A DNA stretch of 64,000 bases from Dorea phocaeensis (GCF_900240315.1 NZ_OEPZ01000002.1:310001-374000), one strand, 5' to 3'; shown: positions 28,261 through 40,130, numbered from the stretch's first letter. Made by a program: numbers and translations. Notes: generated from the sequence alone by a model not told the origin.

Positions 28261-30450
28261 TTAAATATTTGCCGCCTGTACCGAACGCTTCGTATACATC
28301 TCGTTTTTCTTTCCCGGATCCGGGCGCAGCAACAGGAATAAAAACAGAATTGCCACTAAGATTCCCACCGCCGAACCAATTCCAAACGCACCGCCCATCA
28401 TTAGCGATCCAATCTGGTAAACACTCAGACAAATCAAATACGCGAAAACATTCTGGAATAAAACCGCAAACCAAAACCATTTTCTGGACTGCATTTGCTG
28501 CGCCATGGTAGCAATCGCCGCCAGGCACGGGGAATCCAGAAGATTAAACAGCAGGAAGGAAAATGCTGCCAGCGCACTTGGAAACCAGACGCTAACTGCC
28601 TGCGCCACCGTCACTGCATCTTCAGTGTCACCACTTACATTTGCCAATACACCCATGGTAGATACAATCGCTTCTTTGGCTGTAAATCCAGACAAGGACG
28701 CCGCCACAGGCTGCCACTCTCCGAATCCAAGCGGTGCAAAAATCGGTGCAATCACTCCACCAATCATTGCCAACAGACTGTCTCCGCTTTCTTCTACCAT
28801 TCCAAATCCCGCATCTGTAAATCCGAATCCACCCAGGAACCACATCACTACACACGCCAGGAACAAAATCGTTCCCGCCTTTATGATAAATCCTTTCAGC
28901 CTTTCCCATACATGGAGAAGTACCGTTTTGGCCTGAGGAATATGATACTGAGGAAGTTCCATAACGAACGGCGCCGGTTTTCCTGCAAAAGGTTTCGTCT
29001 TTTTTAAGATAATCGCAGATACCAAAACAGCTGCAATTCCAACAAAGTACATCAGTGGAGCCATCAGGCCTCCCACTTCATAACTTCCCGTCGCATAGCT
29101 GGTCATCACGCCTCCCATTAATGCAATCACCGGAAGCTTGGCTCCGCAAGGAATAAAGGTTGCAGTCATAATCGTCAGCCGTCTGTCATTGTCCTGCTCA
29201 ATGGTTCGTGACGCCATAATTCCCGGTATTCCACATCCTGAAGAAATCAGCAGCGGAATAAAGCTTTTGCCGGAAAGTCCAAAATGGCGAAATACTCGGT
29301 CCATTACAAACGCAATCCGCACCATGTATCCACAGTCTTCCAAAATGGATAACAATAGAAACAGAATCGCCATCTGCGGAACAAACCCAAGCACTGCTCC
29401 TACGCCGCCGATAACGCCATCTACCACTAGACTTGACACCAGGTTTCCTACGCCCAGATTCTCCAGCAGGGCGCCCGCCGCATTCTGAATTGCCACCACA
29501 AAGGTATCATTGGTCCAGTCCGTCATAAAGGTTCCTACCGTTGTAACAGAAAGATAGTAAACCACAAACATAACTGCAATGAAGATCGGAATTCCGAATA
29601 TTCTGCTTGTGACAACCCGGTCAATTCGGTCTGATACCGTCATCTTTTCTTTCGATTTCTTTACGGATGCCTCCACAACTTTCTGTACAAACTGATAACG
29701 CTGATCCGTTACAATACTCTCCATGTCATCATCGTACTTTTCTTCAAGCTTTTTCCGAATTTCATCCACACTCACATGAGAAGAAGCTCCTGTTTTCCAC
29801 CGTCCCATTACTTTTTCATCCTGTTCCAGCAATTTTACCGCATACCATCTCTTCTGTTCTTCCTCGACTTCCGCAGGCAAAAGATCGCTCACCCGCTCTA
29901 CTGCCTGTTCCAGATCTTCTGAGAAAATCCGCTTCGGAAGGTTTTCTCGATCCATCTTTGCTGTGCGGCGAATCTCCGAAAGAAGTTCCGAAAGTCCCAT
30001 CCGCTTCAGCGCAGACGTCTCAATCACCGGGCACCCCAACAGATTGGACAGCTTCCTGATATCAATACGAATCCCTCTCTTTTGCAGAAGATCCGCCATA
30101 TTCAGCGCGATCACAACCGGTATTCCCGTCTCAATCAGCTGTGTTGTCAGGTACAGATTCCGCTCAATATTCGTGGCATCCACCAGATCAATGATAACGT
30201 CCGGTCGTTCTTCCAGCAAATAGTTGCGGCTTACTACTTCTTCCAATGTATAAGGAGACAGAGAATAAATTCCCGGAAGGTCTGTAATCGTCATTCCTTC
30301 CTCATTGCCTTTTCCTTTCAGCTTTCCTTCCTTTTTCTCCACGGTAACTCCCGGCCAGTTCCCAACGTATTGATTCGCTCCCGTCAAAGCGTTAAACATC
30401 GTCGTTTTTCCACAGTTTGGGTTCCCGGCAAGCGCCACTCTCATTTCCAT
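28261..30450 (-). CDS. feoB: Ferrous iron transporter FeoB
   Basis: About 729 residues from the ATG at 30450, which has AAAGGAGGA upstream; the longer in-frame reading overlaps the feoA end without a site. The GTPase domain has GNPNCGKTTMFN (G1), TDLPGIYSLSPY (G3) and ALNMADLLQKRG (G4). The membrane part has the two Gate regions, including VGFVPQMAILFLLLSILEDCGYMVR and SGCGIPGIMASRTI with the conserved Cys, and IPCGAKLPVI. Imports Fe2+ at the cytoplasmic membrane. Part of feoA-feoA-feoB-Cys-rich operon. Confidence 0.97.
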   Translation of the reverse strand: MEMRVALAGNPNCGKTTMFNALTGANQYVGNWPGVTVEKKEGKLKGKGNEEGMTITDLPGIYSLSPYTLEEVVSRNYLLEERPDVIIDLVDATNIERNLYLTTQLIETGIPVVIALNMADLLQKRGIRIDIRKLSNLLGCPVIETSALKRMGLSELLSEIRRTAKMDRENLPKRIFSEDLEQAVERVSDLLPAEVEEEQKRWYAVKLLEQDEKVMGRWKTGASSHVSVDEIRKKLEEKYDDDMESIVTDQRYQFVQKVVEASVKKSKEKMTVSDRIDRVVTSRIFGIPIFIAVMFVVYYLSVTTVGTFMTDWTNDTFVVAIQNAAGALLENLGVGNLVSSLVVDGVIGGVGAVLGFVPQMAILFLLLSILEDCGYMVRIAFVMDRVFRHFGLSGKSFIPLLISSGCGIPGIMASRTIEQDNDRRLTIMTATFIPCGAKLPVIALMGGVMTSYATGSYEVGGLMAPLMYFVGIAAVLVSAIILKKTKPFAGKPAPFVMELPQYHIPQAKTVLLHVWERLKGFIIKAGTILFLACVVMWFLGGFGFTDAGFGMVEESGDSLLAMIGGVIAPIFAPLGFGEWQPVAASLSGFTAKEAIVSTMGVLANVSGDTEDAVTVAQAVSVWFPSALAAFSFLLFNLLDSPCLAAIATMAQQMQSRKWFWFAVLFQNVFAYLICLSVYQIGSLMMGGAFGIGSAVGILVAILFLFLLLRPDPGKKNEMYTKRSVQAANI

Positions 30451-30469
30451 CTTGTCTTCCTCCTTTATT

Positions 30470-30688
30470 CTATCGCACCTGTACACATTCTGCATCATTT
30501 TTCCGAATAGAAAGTTCATAGCCTCTCACTGTAAGTTCCACCGGATCTCCCAGCGGCGCCACCTTACGAATGTAAAGTTCACTCCCTTTTGTAATCCCCA
30601 TGTCCATAATCCGACGTTTATAAGCGCCGTCTCCTTCGATCTTTTCCACCACTACGGTGCTTCCTACTTTTGCTTCCCCTAATGTCAT
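30470..30688 (-). CDS. feoA: FeoA domain protein (copy 1, next to feoB)
   Basis: 72 residues, SH3-like FeoA fold: VEKIEGDGAYKRRIMDMGITKGSELYIRKVAPLGDPVELTVRGYELSIRK. Accessory cytoplasmic protein for FeoB. AAAAGGAG precedes the ATG. 19 bp before feoB. Confidence 0.95.
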   Translation of the reverse strand: MTLGEAKVGSTVVVEKIEGDGAYKRRIMDMGITKGSELYIRKVAPLGDPVELTVRGYELSIRKNDAECVQVR

Positions 30689-30739
30689 ATTCTTCTCCTT
30701 TTGTCCTTAACTTCACTCAATCTTCATTTTAAAAAGCAG

Positions 30740-30952
30740 CTAAATCATAATGTGTTTTGCCATATCCCGGTTAATGGCTACCCTGGAATCCTTCACATTG
30801 ACAATCACATTTCCTCCCAGCGAAGAGAGCACCTCTATCTTGGTTCCAACTACAAAACCAAGATTTTCCAAAAATCGTCTGGTTTCTTCATTTCCACTGA
30901 CTCTGCGGATCACATTACTCTCGCCTGTTGTCATCATTGTAAGCGGCATCAC
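30740..30952 (-). CDS. feoA: FeoA domain protein (copy 2, first in operon)
   Basis: About 70 residues. RRVSGNEETRRFLENLGFVVGTKIEVLSSLGGNVIVNVKDSRVAINRDMAKHI follows the FeoA pattern. Start is either GTG at 30952 (AAAGGAG at seven bases) or the next codon ATG. It differs clearly from copy 1, so it is not a recent duplication. Confidence 0.92.
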   Translation of the reverse strand: MMPLTMMTTGESNVIRRVSGNEETRRFLENLGFVVGTKIEVLSSLGGNVIVNVKDSRVAINRDMAKHIMI

Positions 30953-30985
30953 ATCACATCTCCTTTATGATATATTTCCTTGTTT

Positions 30986-31004
30986 GATATTGATTATCAT
31001 TTGC
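30986..31004. promoter_or_regulatory. Fur-like operator 1
   Basis: GATATTGATTATCATTTGC matches the 19-bp Fur consensus GATAATGATAATCATTATC at 15 positions. It lies at the expected transcription start of the feo operon. A Fur or similar ferrous-sensing repressor is inferred from the match. Confidence 0.65.
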
Positions 31005-31010
31005 TTTTAT

Positions 31011-31039
31011 ATTCTATACGCTTGTGCCCACTTTGTCAA
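31011..31039 (-). promoter_or_regulatory. Promoter of the feo operon
   Basis: Minus strand perfect TTGACA (31034-31039), 17-bp spacer, TAGAAT (31011-31016). Fur-like boxes lie on both sides. Confidence 0.75.
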
Positions 31040-31043
31040 TAGT

Positions 31044-31062
31044 GATATTGATAATTTTTTTC
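31044..31062. promoter_or_regulatory. Fur-like operator 2
   Basis: GATATTGATAATTTTTTTC matches the Fur consensus at 14 of 19 positions, just upstream of the -35. Weaker than box 1, and in an A+T-rich setting. Confidence 0.45.
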
Positions 31063-31078
31063 ATTTAAAATCAGGCAG

Positions 31079-31118
31079 TAAAAAAAGATACACCGAAGAT
31101 TTTCTCTCCGATGTATCC
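31079..31118 (-). terminator. Terminator of rpoBC
   Basis: Minus strand GATACATCGGAG, 7-nt loop, CTTCGGTGTATC, TTTTTTT. Starts 17 bp after the rpoC stop. Confidence 0.92.
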
Positions 31119-31134
31119 TTCTTCTTTATAAGCT

Positions 31135-34100
31135 TTATTCTTCTACGATCTCTTCTTCAACCGCTTCAACTTCTTCACTTTCTGCGCTTTCTAATGTCTC
31201 GTCTTCCAGCGTCAGATCCAGTTCTTCCTCTTCCAGCAGTTCTTCTTCCAGCTCATCGGACTGAAGTCTGATATCACGATATTTTCTCATACCCGTACCT
31301 GCCGGAATATGTTTACCGATAATAACGTTCTCTTTCAGACCTACCAATGGGTCAATCTTACCTTTGATCGCTGCCTCTGTCAGAACTTTCGTCGTCTCCT
31401 GGAAAGATGCTGCTGACAAGAAGGAATTGGTTGCCAGAGATGCTTTGGTAATACCAAGCATGATCTGTTCTCCGGTAGCCGGTGTCTTGCCTTCTGCCTC
31501 TAATGCTTCATTCACATCTTCAAATTCCAGTCTGTCAACATTGGTTCCCGGAAGGAATTCTGTATCTCCAGCTTCTTCAATGCGAACTTTCTTCAGCATC
31601 TGACGAACAATCACTTCGATATGCTTATCGTTGATCTCAACACCCTGAAGACGATATACACGCTGTACTTCCTGGATCATGTAATCCTGCACAGCACGAA
31701 GTCCCTTAATCTTTAAGATGTCGTGTGGATTCACGCTACCTTCTGTCAGCTCGTCTCCGGCCTCTAACTGTACGCCATCCTGAATCTTAATTCTGGATCC
31801 GTAAGGAATCAAATATGCCTTAGACTCTCCGGTCTCATGGTTTGTTACAATGATTTCACGTTTCTTCTTCGTATCATTGATATTTGCAGTTCCTGCAAAT
31901 TCTGTGATAATTGCAAGACCCTTCGGCTTTCTGGCTTCAAAAAGCTCCTCGACACGAGGAAGACCCTGTGTGATATCGTCACCGGCAACTCCTCCTGTAT
32001 GGAAGGTACGCATGGTCAGCTGTGTACCCGGTTCTCCGATAGACTGAGCTGCAATAATACCTACTGCCTCTCCTACCTGTACCGGCTCTCCGGTCGCCAT
32101 GTTGGCGCCGTAACACTTCGCACACACACCACTGTGAGAACGACAGGTCAGAATCGTACGAATCTTGATCTGTGTCAGAGTCTCGCCGTTCTCGTCTACA
32201 CCCTTCTTCATAATCAGTTCTGCACGCTTTGGTGTTACCATATGGTTTGCTTTTACAAGAATGTTTCCATCCTTATCAACGATATTTTCGCACAGGTAAC
32301 GTCCTGTAATACGCTCCTGCAAGCTTTCGATTTCTTCATTTCCATCCATGAATGCTTTTACATACATTCCTGGAATCTCGCCGTTCTTCGGAGCACAATC
32401 TACTTCGTGGATAATCAACTCCTGAGATACGTCTACCAGACGTCTGGTCAAATATCCTGAGTCGGCTGTACGAAGGGCTGTATCAGACAGACCTTTACGC
32501 GCTCCATGCGCAGACATAAAGTACTCCAATACGTCCAGACCTTCACGGAAGTTGGACTTGATTGGAAGCTCGATCGTACGACCTGTTGTATCTGCCATCA
32601 ATCCACGCATACCTGCAAGCTGTTTGATCTGCTTGTCGGAACCACGGGCTCCGGAGTCAGCCATCATAAAGATGTTGTTGTACTTGTCAAGACCAGACAA
32701 CAGTGCCTCTGTAAGGGCATCGTCAGTTGCCTTCCAGGTCTCTACAACCTCTTTATAACGCTCTTCCTCTGTGATCAGACCACGCTTAAAGTTCTTTGTG
32801 ATCTTATCTACTGTATCCTGCGCCTGCTGAATCATCTCCGGCTTCTGCGGAGGCACGGTCATATCTGAAATAGATACCGTCATAGCAGCTCTTGTAGAAT
32901 ACTTGTATCCAATGGATTTTACCGCATCTAAAACTTCTGCTGTTGCGGTAGAACCATGGGTATTGATTACTTTTTCAAGAATCTGTTTTAACTGTTTCTT
33001 TCCTACGTGGAAATCCACTTCCAGAAGAAGTTCATTGCCTTCTACTTCACGGTCAACGAATCCTAAGTCCTGAGGAATAATTTCATTGAAAATGAATCTT
33101 CCCAGTGTAGACTCGATCGTTCCCGTCATCTCTTCTCCGTTTGGAAGAGTCTTTGTCACACGCACTTTGATGCGAGAGTGAAGTGTCACTGCATCATTTT
33201 CGTATGCAAGAATCGCCTCGTTAACGCTCTTGAAGAATTTGCCCTCTCCCTTAGCTCCCGGTCTTTCCTGTGTCAGATAATAGATACCAAGAACCATATC
33301 CTGAGAAGGAACGGCTACCGGACCACCATCAGAAGGCTTCAAAAGGTTGTTTGGTGACAACAGCAGGAATCGGCACTCTGCCTGTGCTTCTACAGATAAC
33401 GGAAGGTGAACCGCCATCTGGTCACCGTCAAAGTCGGCGTTATATGCAGTACATACCAATGGGTGAAGTTTAATCGCCTTACCCTCTACCAGAATCGGCT
33501 CAAACGCCTGGATTCCCAATCTATGAAGCGTAGGGGCACGGTTCAACATAACTGGATGCTCTTTGATAACGTCTTCTAAGACATCCCATACTTCTGGCTG
33601 AACTCTCTCCACCATCTTCTTTGCATTCTTAATATTATGCGCAGTTCCATTCTGAACAAGTTCTTTCATAACGAATGGCTTGAACAGCTCAATTGCCATT
33701 TCTTTCGGCAGACCGCACTGGTAAATCTTAAGTTCCGGTCCTACGACGATAACGGAACGTCCAGAGTAGTCAACACGCTTACCTAACAGGTTCTGACGGA
33801 AACGTCCGGATTTACCTTTCAGCATATCAGACAGTGACTTAAGCGCTCTGTTTCCAGGTCCTGTTACCGGACGACCGCGGCGTCCATTGTCGATCAGGGC
33901 ATCTACAGCTTCCTGCAGCATTCTCTTTTCGTTTCTTACGATAATATCTGGCGCGCCAAGCTCAAGCAGACGTTTCAGACGGTTATTTCTATTGATAATT
34001 CTTCTATACAGATCATTCAGGTCAGACGTAGCGAAACGCCCTCCATCCAGCTGTACCATCGGACGAAGATCCGGCGGAATCACCGGAATCGCTGTCATAA

Positions 34101-34803
34101 CCATCCACTCCGGCTTGTTTCCAGACTCACGGAATGCTTCCACAACTTCCAGACGCTTCACAATTCTTGCTCGTTTCTGTCCGGTTGCTCCCTTTAAGCC
34201 TTCCTGCAGCTCTGTATATTCTTTTTCCAGGTCAATATTTCTAAGCAGTTCCTGGATGGATTCAGCTCCCATTCCTACACGGAACGTGCTGCCCCATTTT
34301 TCTCTTGCTTCCTGATATTCCTGCTCAGACAGCACCTGCTTATACTGAAGATCTGATTCTCCTTTGTCCAGTACAATGTAAGAGGCAAAGTACAGAACTT
34401 TCTCCAATGTTCTTGGAGACAGGTCAAGAATCAGTCCCATACGGCTTGGAATTCCTTTGAAGTACCAGATGTGAGACACCGGAGCGGCCAGGTCAATATG
34501 ACCCATACGCTCACGACGCACACTTGCTTTGGTAACCTCTACGCCACAGCGGTCGCAGACCACGCCTTTATAGCGGATCTTCTTGTACTTTCCACAGTGA
34601 CACTCCCAGTCCTTGCTTGGTCCGAAGATCTTCTCGCAGAACAGACCATCCTTCTCAGGTTTCAGGGTTCTATAGTTAATTGTCTCAGGTTTTGTAACTT
34701 CTCCTCTGGACCACTCCAGAATCTTCTCAGGTGATGCCAAACCGATTTTGATTGCATCAAAAGTCATTGGCTGATATGTTTGTTCCTTATTATTTTCTGG
34801 CAT
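31135..34803 (-). CDS. rpoC: RNA polymerase beta' subunit
   Basis: 1222 residues. Zinc site near 57-75 ([20 protein letters not shown]), [12 protein letters not shown] catalytic Mg2+ triad, bridge helix/trigger loop region [15 protein letters not shown] and second zinc motif [13 protein letters not shown]. The C-terminus is an unusually acidic Glu-rich tail of about 45 residues. 14 bp after rpoB. Confidence 0.99.
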   Translation of the reverse strand: MPENNKEQTYQPMTFDAIKIGLASPEKILEWSRGEVTKPETINYRTLKPEKDGLFCEKIFGPSKDWECHCGKYKKIRYKGVVCDRCGVEVTKASVRRERMGHIDLAAPVSHIWYFKGIPSRMGLILDLSPRTLEKVLYFASYIVLDKGESDLQYKQVLSEQEYQEAREKWGSTFRVGMGAESIQELLRNIDLEKEYTELQEGLKGATGQKRARIVKRLEVVEAFRESGNKPEWMVMTAIPVIPPDLRPMVQLDGGRFATSDLNDLYRRIINRNNRLKRLLELGAPDIIVRNEKRMLQEAVDALIDNGRRGRPVTGPGNRALKSLSDMLKGKSGRFRQNLLGKRVDYSGRSVIVVGPELKIYQCGLPKEMAIELFKPFVMKELVQNGTAHNIKNAKKMVERVQPEVWDVLEDVIKEHPVMLNRAPTLHRLGIQAFEPILVEGKAIKLHPLVCTAYNADFDGDQMAVHLPLSVEAQAECRFLLLSPNNLLKPSDGGPVAVPSQDMVLGIYYLTQERPGAKGEGKFFKSVNEAILAYENDAVTLHSRIKVRVTKTLPNGEEMTGTIESTLGRFIFNEIIPQDLGFVDREVEGNELLLEVDFHVGKKQLKQILEKVINTHGSTATAEVLDAVKSIGYKYSTRAAMTVSISDMTVPPQKPEMIQQAQDTVDKITKNFKRGLITEEERYKEVVETWKATDDALTEALLSGLDKYNNIFMMADSGARGSDKQIKQLAGMRGLMADTTGRTIELPIKSNFREGLDVLEYFMSAHGARKGLSDTALRTADSGYLTRRLVDVSQELIIHEVDCAPKNGEIPGMYVKAFMDGNEEIESLQERITGRYLCENIVDKDGNILVKANHMVTPKRAELIMKKGVDENGETLTQIKIRTILTCRSHSGVCAKCYGANMATGEPVQVGEAVGIIAAQSIGEPGTQLTMRTFHTGGVAGDDITQGLPRVEELFEARKPKGLAIITEFAGTANINDTKKKREIIVTNHETGESKAYLIPYGSRIKIQDGVQLEAGDELTEGSVNPHDILKIKGLRAVQDYMIQEVQRVYRLQGVEINDKHIEVIVRQMLKKVRIEEAGDTEFLPGTNVDRLEFEDVNEALEAEGKTPATGEQIMLGITKASLATNSFLSAASFQETTKVLTEAAIKGKIDPLVGLKENVIIGKHIPAGTGMRKYRDIRLQSDELEEELLEEEELDLTLEDETLESAESEEVEAVEEEIVEE

Positions 34804-34817
34804 ACTGGCACCCCTTC

Positions 34818-37800
34818 CTATTCATCATCTGACATATCATCATATCCATAGTCATCCGTTTCTTCAAATTCCATGCTGAATTCTTCGTCTTCAGGCTCTT
34901 CTACATCCACAAGTTCTTCTCCCTGGAATTCCTGCTCGGTGTATCCGTGTGCCCCAAGATCATCGTCCTGACGGTACTTTCTGTCTCCTTCAATTAATGA
35001 GCGGAAATCGGTCTCTCCCATATCGGCAGTCTCCATAATCTCCACTTCCGTATTGTCTTCACGCAGCACCCGTACGTCCAGTCCAAGAGACTGAAGCTCT
35101 TTTAAGAGTACCTTGAATGACTCCGGAATTCCTGGCTCCGGAATGTTCTCTCCTTTGATGATCGCTTCGTATGTCTTCACACGTCCGATCACATCATCAG
35201 ACTTCACGGTCAGGATTTCCTGAAGGGTATAAGATGCACCATAAGCCTCCAGAGCCCAAACCTCCATCTCTCCGAAACGCTGTCCACCAAACTGCGCCTT
35301 ACCTCCTAATGGCTGCTGTGTTACCAGTGAGTAAGGACCAGTTGAACGGGCATGGATCTTATCATCAACCAGATGATGCAGTTTCAGATAATGCATGTGT
35401 CCAATCGTTACCGGGCTGTCGAAGAACTCTCCGGTACGTCCATCGCGCAGACGAACCTTACCATCTCTGGAAAGCGGAACGCCCTTCCACAGTTTTCTGT
35501 GATCTCTGTTGTCATAGAGATATTTCAGAACTTCCGGAAGAAGCTCTTCTTTATGCTTCGCTTCAAATTCTTCCCAGCTTAAGTTGACATAGTCATTTGC
35601 CAGGTCAAGCGTATCCATAATATCATTCTCGTTCGCACCGTCAAAGACTGGTGTTGCGATGTTGAATCCAAGTGCTTTTGCAGCCAGGGAAAGGTGAATC
35701 TCCAATACCTGACCGATATTCATACGAGAAGGCACACCCAGCGGATTCAGCACGATATCCAGCGGACGTCCGTTTGGCAAAAACGGCATATCCTCTACCG
35801 GAAGTACACGGGAAACGACACCCTTGTTACCGTGACGTCCGGCCATCTTATCACCCACAGAGATCTTTCTCTTCTGTGCGATATAGATGCGCACTGCCTG
35901 TGTCACGCCAGGAGATAATTCGTCTCCATTCTCTCTTGTAAATACTTTCGCATCTACAACGATACCATATTCTCCATGAGGTACTTTCAGGGATGTATCT
36001 CTTACTTCGCGTGCCTTTTCTCCAAAGATCGCACGAAGCAGTCTTTCTTCTGCTGTCAGCTCTGTCTCACCCTTCGGCGTTACCTTACCAACCAAGATAT
36101 CTCCTGCACGCACTTCGGCACCAATACGGATAATACCTCTTTCATCCAGGTCTTTGAGGGCTTCATCGCCGACACCCGGAATATCACGGGTAATCTCTTC
36201 TGGTCCTAACTTGGTATCACGAGCTTCTGCCTCATATTCTTCGATATGAACAGATGTATAAACATCATCCTGTACCAATCTCTCACTTAAGAGAACCGCA
36301 TCCTCGTAGTTGTATCCTTCCCAAGTCATGAAACCGATCAGAGGGTTCTTACCAAGCGCCATCTCTCCGTTAGACGTAGACGGTCCGTCAGCAATCACAT
36401 CTCCTGCTTCTACGCGGTCGCCCTTGAATACGATTGGTCTCTGGTTATAACAGTTACTCTGGTTACTACGAAGGAATTTGGTCAGTTTGTATTTCTTTAA
36501 ATTGCCATCTGCCTGACGAATCACAATCTCTGTAGAAGTAGAACGCTCTACCACACCGGCTTCTTCTGCTACGATACATACACCGGAGTCAACCGCTGCT
36601 TTTTCTTCCATACCTGTTCCGACAACCGGAGCTTCAGTCATCAGAAGCGGCACTGCCTGACGCTGCATGTTAGATCCCATCAGCGCACGGTTCGCATCGT
36701 CGTTTTCCAAGAACGGAATCAGCGCTGTCGCAACAGAGAACACCATCTTAGGAGAAACGTCCATGTAATCGAACACTTTTCTCTCGTATTCCTGAGTCTC
36801 TTCGCGGTAACGACCAGATACGTTCTTGTGCATGAAGTGACCTTCCTCGTCCAAAGGCTCATTCGCCTGTGCCACATGGTAGTTATCCTCTTCATCTGCC
36901 GTCATGTAAACAACCTCTTCCGTTACCACCGGATTTGCCGGATCATCATGGTTGATCTTACGGTACGGAGCTTCGATAAATCCATACTGATTAATTCTTG
37001 CATAGGTTGCAAGAGAGTTGATAAGACCGATGTTCGGACCTTCAGGGGTCTCAATCGGACACATTCTTCCGTAGTGAGAGTAGTGTACGTCTCGGACCTC
37101 GAATCCGGCACGGTCTCTTGACAGACCACCTGGTCCAAGTGCAGACAGACGTCTCTTGTGAGTCAGCTCACCAAGCGGGTTATTCTGATCCATGAACTGT
37201 GACAGCTGAGAAGATCCGAAGAACTCCTTCACCGCTGCAGTTACCGGTTTGATATTGATCAGGGACTGAGGTGAAATTCCTTCCTGATCCTGCGTCGTCA
37301 TTCTCTCACGAACAACTCTCTCTAATCTGGAAAGACCGATCCGATACTGGTTCTGAAGAAGTTCTCCTACAGAACGGATACGTCTGTTACCCAGGTGGTC
37401 GATGTCATCATCGTTTCCAAGGCCATATTCCAGATGCATATTATAGTTAATAGAAGCAAAAATATCTTCTTTTGTGATATGTTTTGGAATCAGATCGTGA
37501 ATATCGCGTCTGATTGCGTCTTTCAATTCATCGATGTCGCCTGCTGTCTCTTCCAGGAGTCCTGCCAGAACCGGATAGTATACCAGCTCTGTCACGCCAA
37601 CTTCCTGCGGATCAATATCTACAACACTTGCCAGGTCTACCATCATATTGGAAAGAACTTTAATGCTTCTTTCCTCGTCTGCTCTCTCGATCCATACATA
37701 CGGAACAGCAGCATTCTGAATCTCTTCCGCCAGTTCTCTGGTGATCTTGGTTCCAGCTTCAGCAATTACTTCACCTGTCAGTACGCTTGCAACAGGCTCT

Positions 37801-38684
37801 GCCAGAATCTGACCTGTGATACGGTTCTTAAGCGCAAGCTTTTTATTGAATTTGTATCTTCCTACTTTTGCAAGGTCATAACGTCTCGGATCAAAGAACA
37901 TGCTGGTAATCAAGCTCTCTGCACTGTCTACTGCCAGAGGCTCTCCCGGACGAATCTTCTTATATAATTCCAGAAGGCCTTCCTGATAATTGGTCGCAGC
38001 ATCTTTCTCGAAACTTGCCAGAATCTTCGGCTCCTCACCGAACAATTCTACAATCTCTGGATTTGTACCAACGCCCAGCGCACGGATCAGCACGGTAATC
38101 GGCACCTTTCTTGTTCTATCTACACGTACATAGAAAACGTCATTGGAGTCCGTCTCATATTCCAGCCATGCACCACGGTTTGGAATTACAGTGGAGGAAT
38201 ACAGCTTCTTACCGATTTTATCATGTGCAATTGCATAGTAGATTCCCGGGGAACGAACCAGCTGACTGACGATAACACGCTCAGCTCCATTGATTACGAA
38301 CGTACCGGTGCTTGTCATCAGCGGCAGATCTCCCATGAATATCTCATGTTCGTTGATCTCGTCTGTCTCTTTATTGTGAAGTCTCACTCTCACCTTCAAC
38401 GGCGCAGCGTAAGTTGCATCACGTTCCTTACACTCCTCGATGGTGTACTTCACCTCATCCTCGCATAAGGTAAAATCTACAAATTCCAGACTCAAATGAC
38501 CACTGTAATCTGCAATTGGGGAAATATCATCAAATACTTCTTTTAACCCCTCATCCAGAAACCACTGATAAGAATCCTTCTGCACTTCAATCAGGTTCGG
38601 CATCTGAAGAACTTCTTTTTGTCTGGAATAGCTCATACGAGAACTTTTTCCACTTTTGATGGGACGAATTCTGTTTTTCTCCAT
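34818..38684 (-). CDS. rpoB: RNA polymerase beta subunit
   Basis: 1288 residues. The rifampicin region reads [33 protein letters not shown], with the wild-type Asp, His and Ser, so no resistance mutation is seen there. Also [17 protein letters not shown] and [14 protein letters not shown] terminator separates it from rplL. Confidence 0.99.
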   Translation of the reverse strand: MEKNRIRPIKSGKSSRMSYSRQKEVLQMPNLIEVQKDSYQWFLDEGLKEVFDDISPIADYSGHLSLEFVDFTLCEDEVKYTIEECKERDATYAAPLKVRVRLHNKETDEINEHEIFMGDLPLMTSTGTFVINGAERVIVSQLVRSPGIYYAIAHDKIGKKLYSSTVIPNRGAWLEYETDSNDVFYVRVDRTRKVPITVLIRALGVGTNPEIVELFGEEPKILASFEKDAATNYQEGLLELYKKIRPGEPLAVDSAESLITSMFFDPRRYDLAKVGRYKFNKKLALKNRITGQILAEPVASVLTGEVIAEAGTKITRELAEEIQNAAVPYVWIERADEERSIKVLSNMMVDLASVVDIDPQEVGVTELVYYPVLAGLLEETAGDIDELKDAIRRDIHDLIPKHITKEDIFASINYNMHLEYGLGNDDDIDHLGNRRIRSVGELLQNQYRIGLSRLERVVRERMTTQDQEGISPQSLINIKPVTAAVKEFFGSSQLSQFMDQNNPLGELTHKRRLSALGPGGLSRDRAGFEVRDVHYSHYGRMCPIETPEGPNIGLINSLATYARINQYGFIEAPYRKINHDDPANPVVTEEVVYMTADEEDNYHVAQANEPLDEEGHFMHKNVSGRYREETQEYERKVFDYMDVSPKMVFSVATALIPFLENDDANRALMGSNMQRQAVPLLMTEAPVVGTGMEEKAAVDSGVCIVAEEAGVVERSTSTEIVIRQADGNLKKYKLTKFLRSNQSNCYNQRPIVFKGDRVEAGDVIADGPSTSNGEMALGKNPLIGFMTWEGYNYEDAVLLSERLVQDDVYTSVHIEEYEAEARDTKLGPEEITRDIPGVGDEALKDLDERGIIRIGAEVRAGDILVGKVTPKGETELTAEERLLRAIFGEKAREVRDTSLKVPHGEYGIVVDAKVFTRENGDELSPGVTQAVRIYIAQKRKISVGDKMAGRHGNKGVVSRVLPVEDMPFLPNGRPLDIVLNPLGVPSRMNIGQVLEIHLSLAAKALGFNIATPVFDGANENDIMDTLDLANDYVNLSWEEFEAKHKEELLPEVLKYLYDNRDHRKLWKGVPLSRDGKVRLRDGRTGEFFDSPVTIGHMHYLKLHHLVDDKIHARSTGPYSLVTQQPLGGKAQFGGQRFGEMEVWALEAYGASYTLQEILTVKSDDVIGRVKTYEAIIKGENIPEPGIPESFKVLLKELQSLGLDVRVLREDNTEVEIMETADMGETDFRSLIEGDRKYRQDDDLGAHGYTEQEFQGEELVDVEEPEDEEFSMEFEETDDYGYDDMSDDE

Positions 38685-38890
38685 ATTGACGTTTCACTCC
38701 TCTATCTTTTTTTTGTGGGCTGCGAGCTGCCCATACTACATTGCAATCCTTTAGAAACGGGATTTTCAAACCGTTTCTGCACGAAATCATGGCATAACTT
38801 TCCACAATAGTGCATTTTTTACTATAGCACAACATTCTAAGGCTTGTCAATGCACAATTTCATTTTTTCTGCCAGAGGAACCTTTTTAAT

Positions 38891-38941
38891 AAAAAAAGGA
38901 AGCTCCGCTTACAGCGAAACTGCCTTCTTGCGAAACTTCCT
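38891..38941 (-). terminator. Terminator between rplJL and rpoBC
   Basis: Minus strand AGGAAGTTTCGC pairs fully (two G-U) with GCGGAGCTTCCT, then seven T. It lies 28 bp after the rplL stop and could be partially read through, setting the ratio of L7/L12 to polymerase. The 38685-38890 stretch would then hold the rpoB leader. Confidence 0.85.
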
Positions 38942-38968
38942 GATTTTTTCTTACGATAAACGAGGTGA

Positions 38969-39346
38969 TTATTTAAGGGCAACCTCTGCTCCTTCACCTT
39001 CAAGTTTTGTCTTGATCTCTTCAGCTTCTGCTTTAGAAACGCCCTCTTTGATTACCTTCGGAGCGCCATCTACTACTTCTTTAGCTTCTTTCAGTCCAAG
39101 ACCTGTGATCTCACGAACAACCTTGATTACTTTAACCTTAGATGCTCCTGCAGATACTAACTCTACATCGAACTCATCTTTCTCTGCTTCTCCGCCTGCT
39201 GCTTCTCCGCCTGCTGCTGCAACTACTACACCTGCTGCTGCAGAAACACCAAATTCTTCTTCACAAGCTTTTACTAATTCATTTAATTCTAATACAGATA
39301 ACTCTTTGATTGCTTCAATAAATTCAGCTGTTGTTAACTTTGCCAT
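38969..39346 (-). CDS. rplL: 50S ribosomal protein L7/L12
   Basis: 125 residues. N-terminal dimerisation part ([25 protein letters not shown]), Ala/Gly-rich hinge, and C-terminal [26 protein letters not shown] for factor binding. Confidence 0.98.
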   Translation of the reverse strand: MAKLTTAEFIEAIKELSVLELNELVKACEEEFGVSAAAGVVVAAAGGEAAGGEAEKDEFDVELVSAGASKVKVIKVVREITGLGLKEAKEVVDGAPKVIKEGVSKAEAEEIKTKLEGEGAEVALK

Positions 39347-39393
39347 TATTATTTTCCTCCATTTTAAATTATTTTCATTTTATGAGCATCTAA

Positions 39394-39957
39394 CTACTCT
39401 GCTGTAGTCTCTGCCGCTTCCTCTGCTGGAGCTTCCTCTGCAGCGTCTTCTTTTGCTGCTTCACAGTTCTCTGCTCCGCCCTGCTCTGCGATCTGATTAA
39501 GAACACGAGCAAGATTTGTAATTGGTGACTGTAAGCTTCCAAGTAACTTGGACAGTAACTCTTCTCTTGATGGGATCTTGGACAGTTCTGTCAGTCCATC
39601 TACATCGTATACTGTACCTTCAATCACACCTGCTTTTAACTCAAGAGCCTTAGCGTTCTTAGCGAACTTGCACAGGATTCTTGCTGGTGCTGTTGCATCA
39701 TCTTTAGAAATTGCAATAGCACTCGGTCCTTCCAAGTGCTCGTCTAACTGAGCAAAGTCAGTTCCTTCAAAAGCTCTTTTCATCATTGTGTTTTTACAAA
39801 CTTTGTAGATGATTCCTGCGTCTCTTAACTCTTTACGAAGAGCTGTGTCTTCTGCAACAGTTAATCCACGGTAGTCAACTAATACAACACTTGTTGCATC
39901 TTTGACATCTTCTGCAATAGCCTGTACGATTGGTTGTTTTAATTCAACTTTTGCCAC
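39394..39957 (-). CDS. rplJ: 50S ribosomal protein L10 (GTG start)
   Basis: 187 residues. VVLVDYRGLTVAEDTALRKELR, NTMMKRAFEGT, LEGPSAIAISKDD. The start is GTG after AGGAGG. The C-terminus is an acidic Ala/Glu tail longer than usual. Under control of the L10 leader just upstream. Confidence 0.97.
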   Translation of the reverse strand: MAKVELKQPIVQAIAEDVKDATSVVLVDYRGLTVAEDTALRKELRDAGIIYKVCKNTMMKRAFEGTDFAQLDEHLEGPSAIAISKDDATAPARILCKFAKNAKALELKAGVIEGTVYDVDGLTELSKIPSREELLSKLLGSLQSPITNLARVLNQIAEQGGAENCEAAKEDAAEEAPAEEAAETTAE

Positions 39958-39995
39958 GAATGGTGCACCTCCTTATATTATTTTGGGTATGCTGC

Positions 39996-40130
39996 CAAAA
40001 AAACACCTTCGCATCCAAAGACACAAAGGTGTTGTAAATTCGTCTCTAACAAATCTAACATTCCTCGGCAGGCGTCTCTCAACTTACGCTTACGCACCTG
40101 CTGTCTTCGGCAACTTTTATTAAAATACCA
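39996..40130 (-). promoter_or_regulatory. L10 ribosomal-protein leader with attenuator
   Basis: The minus strand carries the conserved Firmicutes L10 leader elements: GCCGAAGACAGCAGGTGCG, then GCCTGCCGAGGA, then a terminator-type hairpin AACACCTT...AAGGTGTTTTTTT (39996-40034). L10 (with L7/L12) binding this leader is known to shut off its own operon in Bacillus. It ends about 40 bp before the rplJ start. Confidence 0.88.

Noticed and set aside
31837-32460. Long plus-strand frames across rpoC (and rpoB, fusA)
   Set aside because: Antisense to highly conserved core genes; Cys/Phe-rich shadows.
37139-37300. Rifampicin-resistance changes in rpoB
   Set aside because: The key segment [26 protein letters not shown] carries the wild-type residues at the usual positions.
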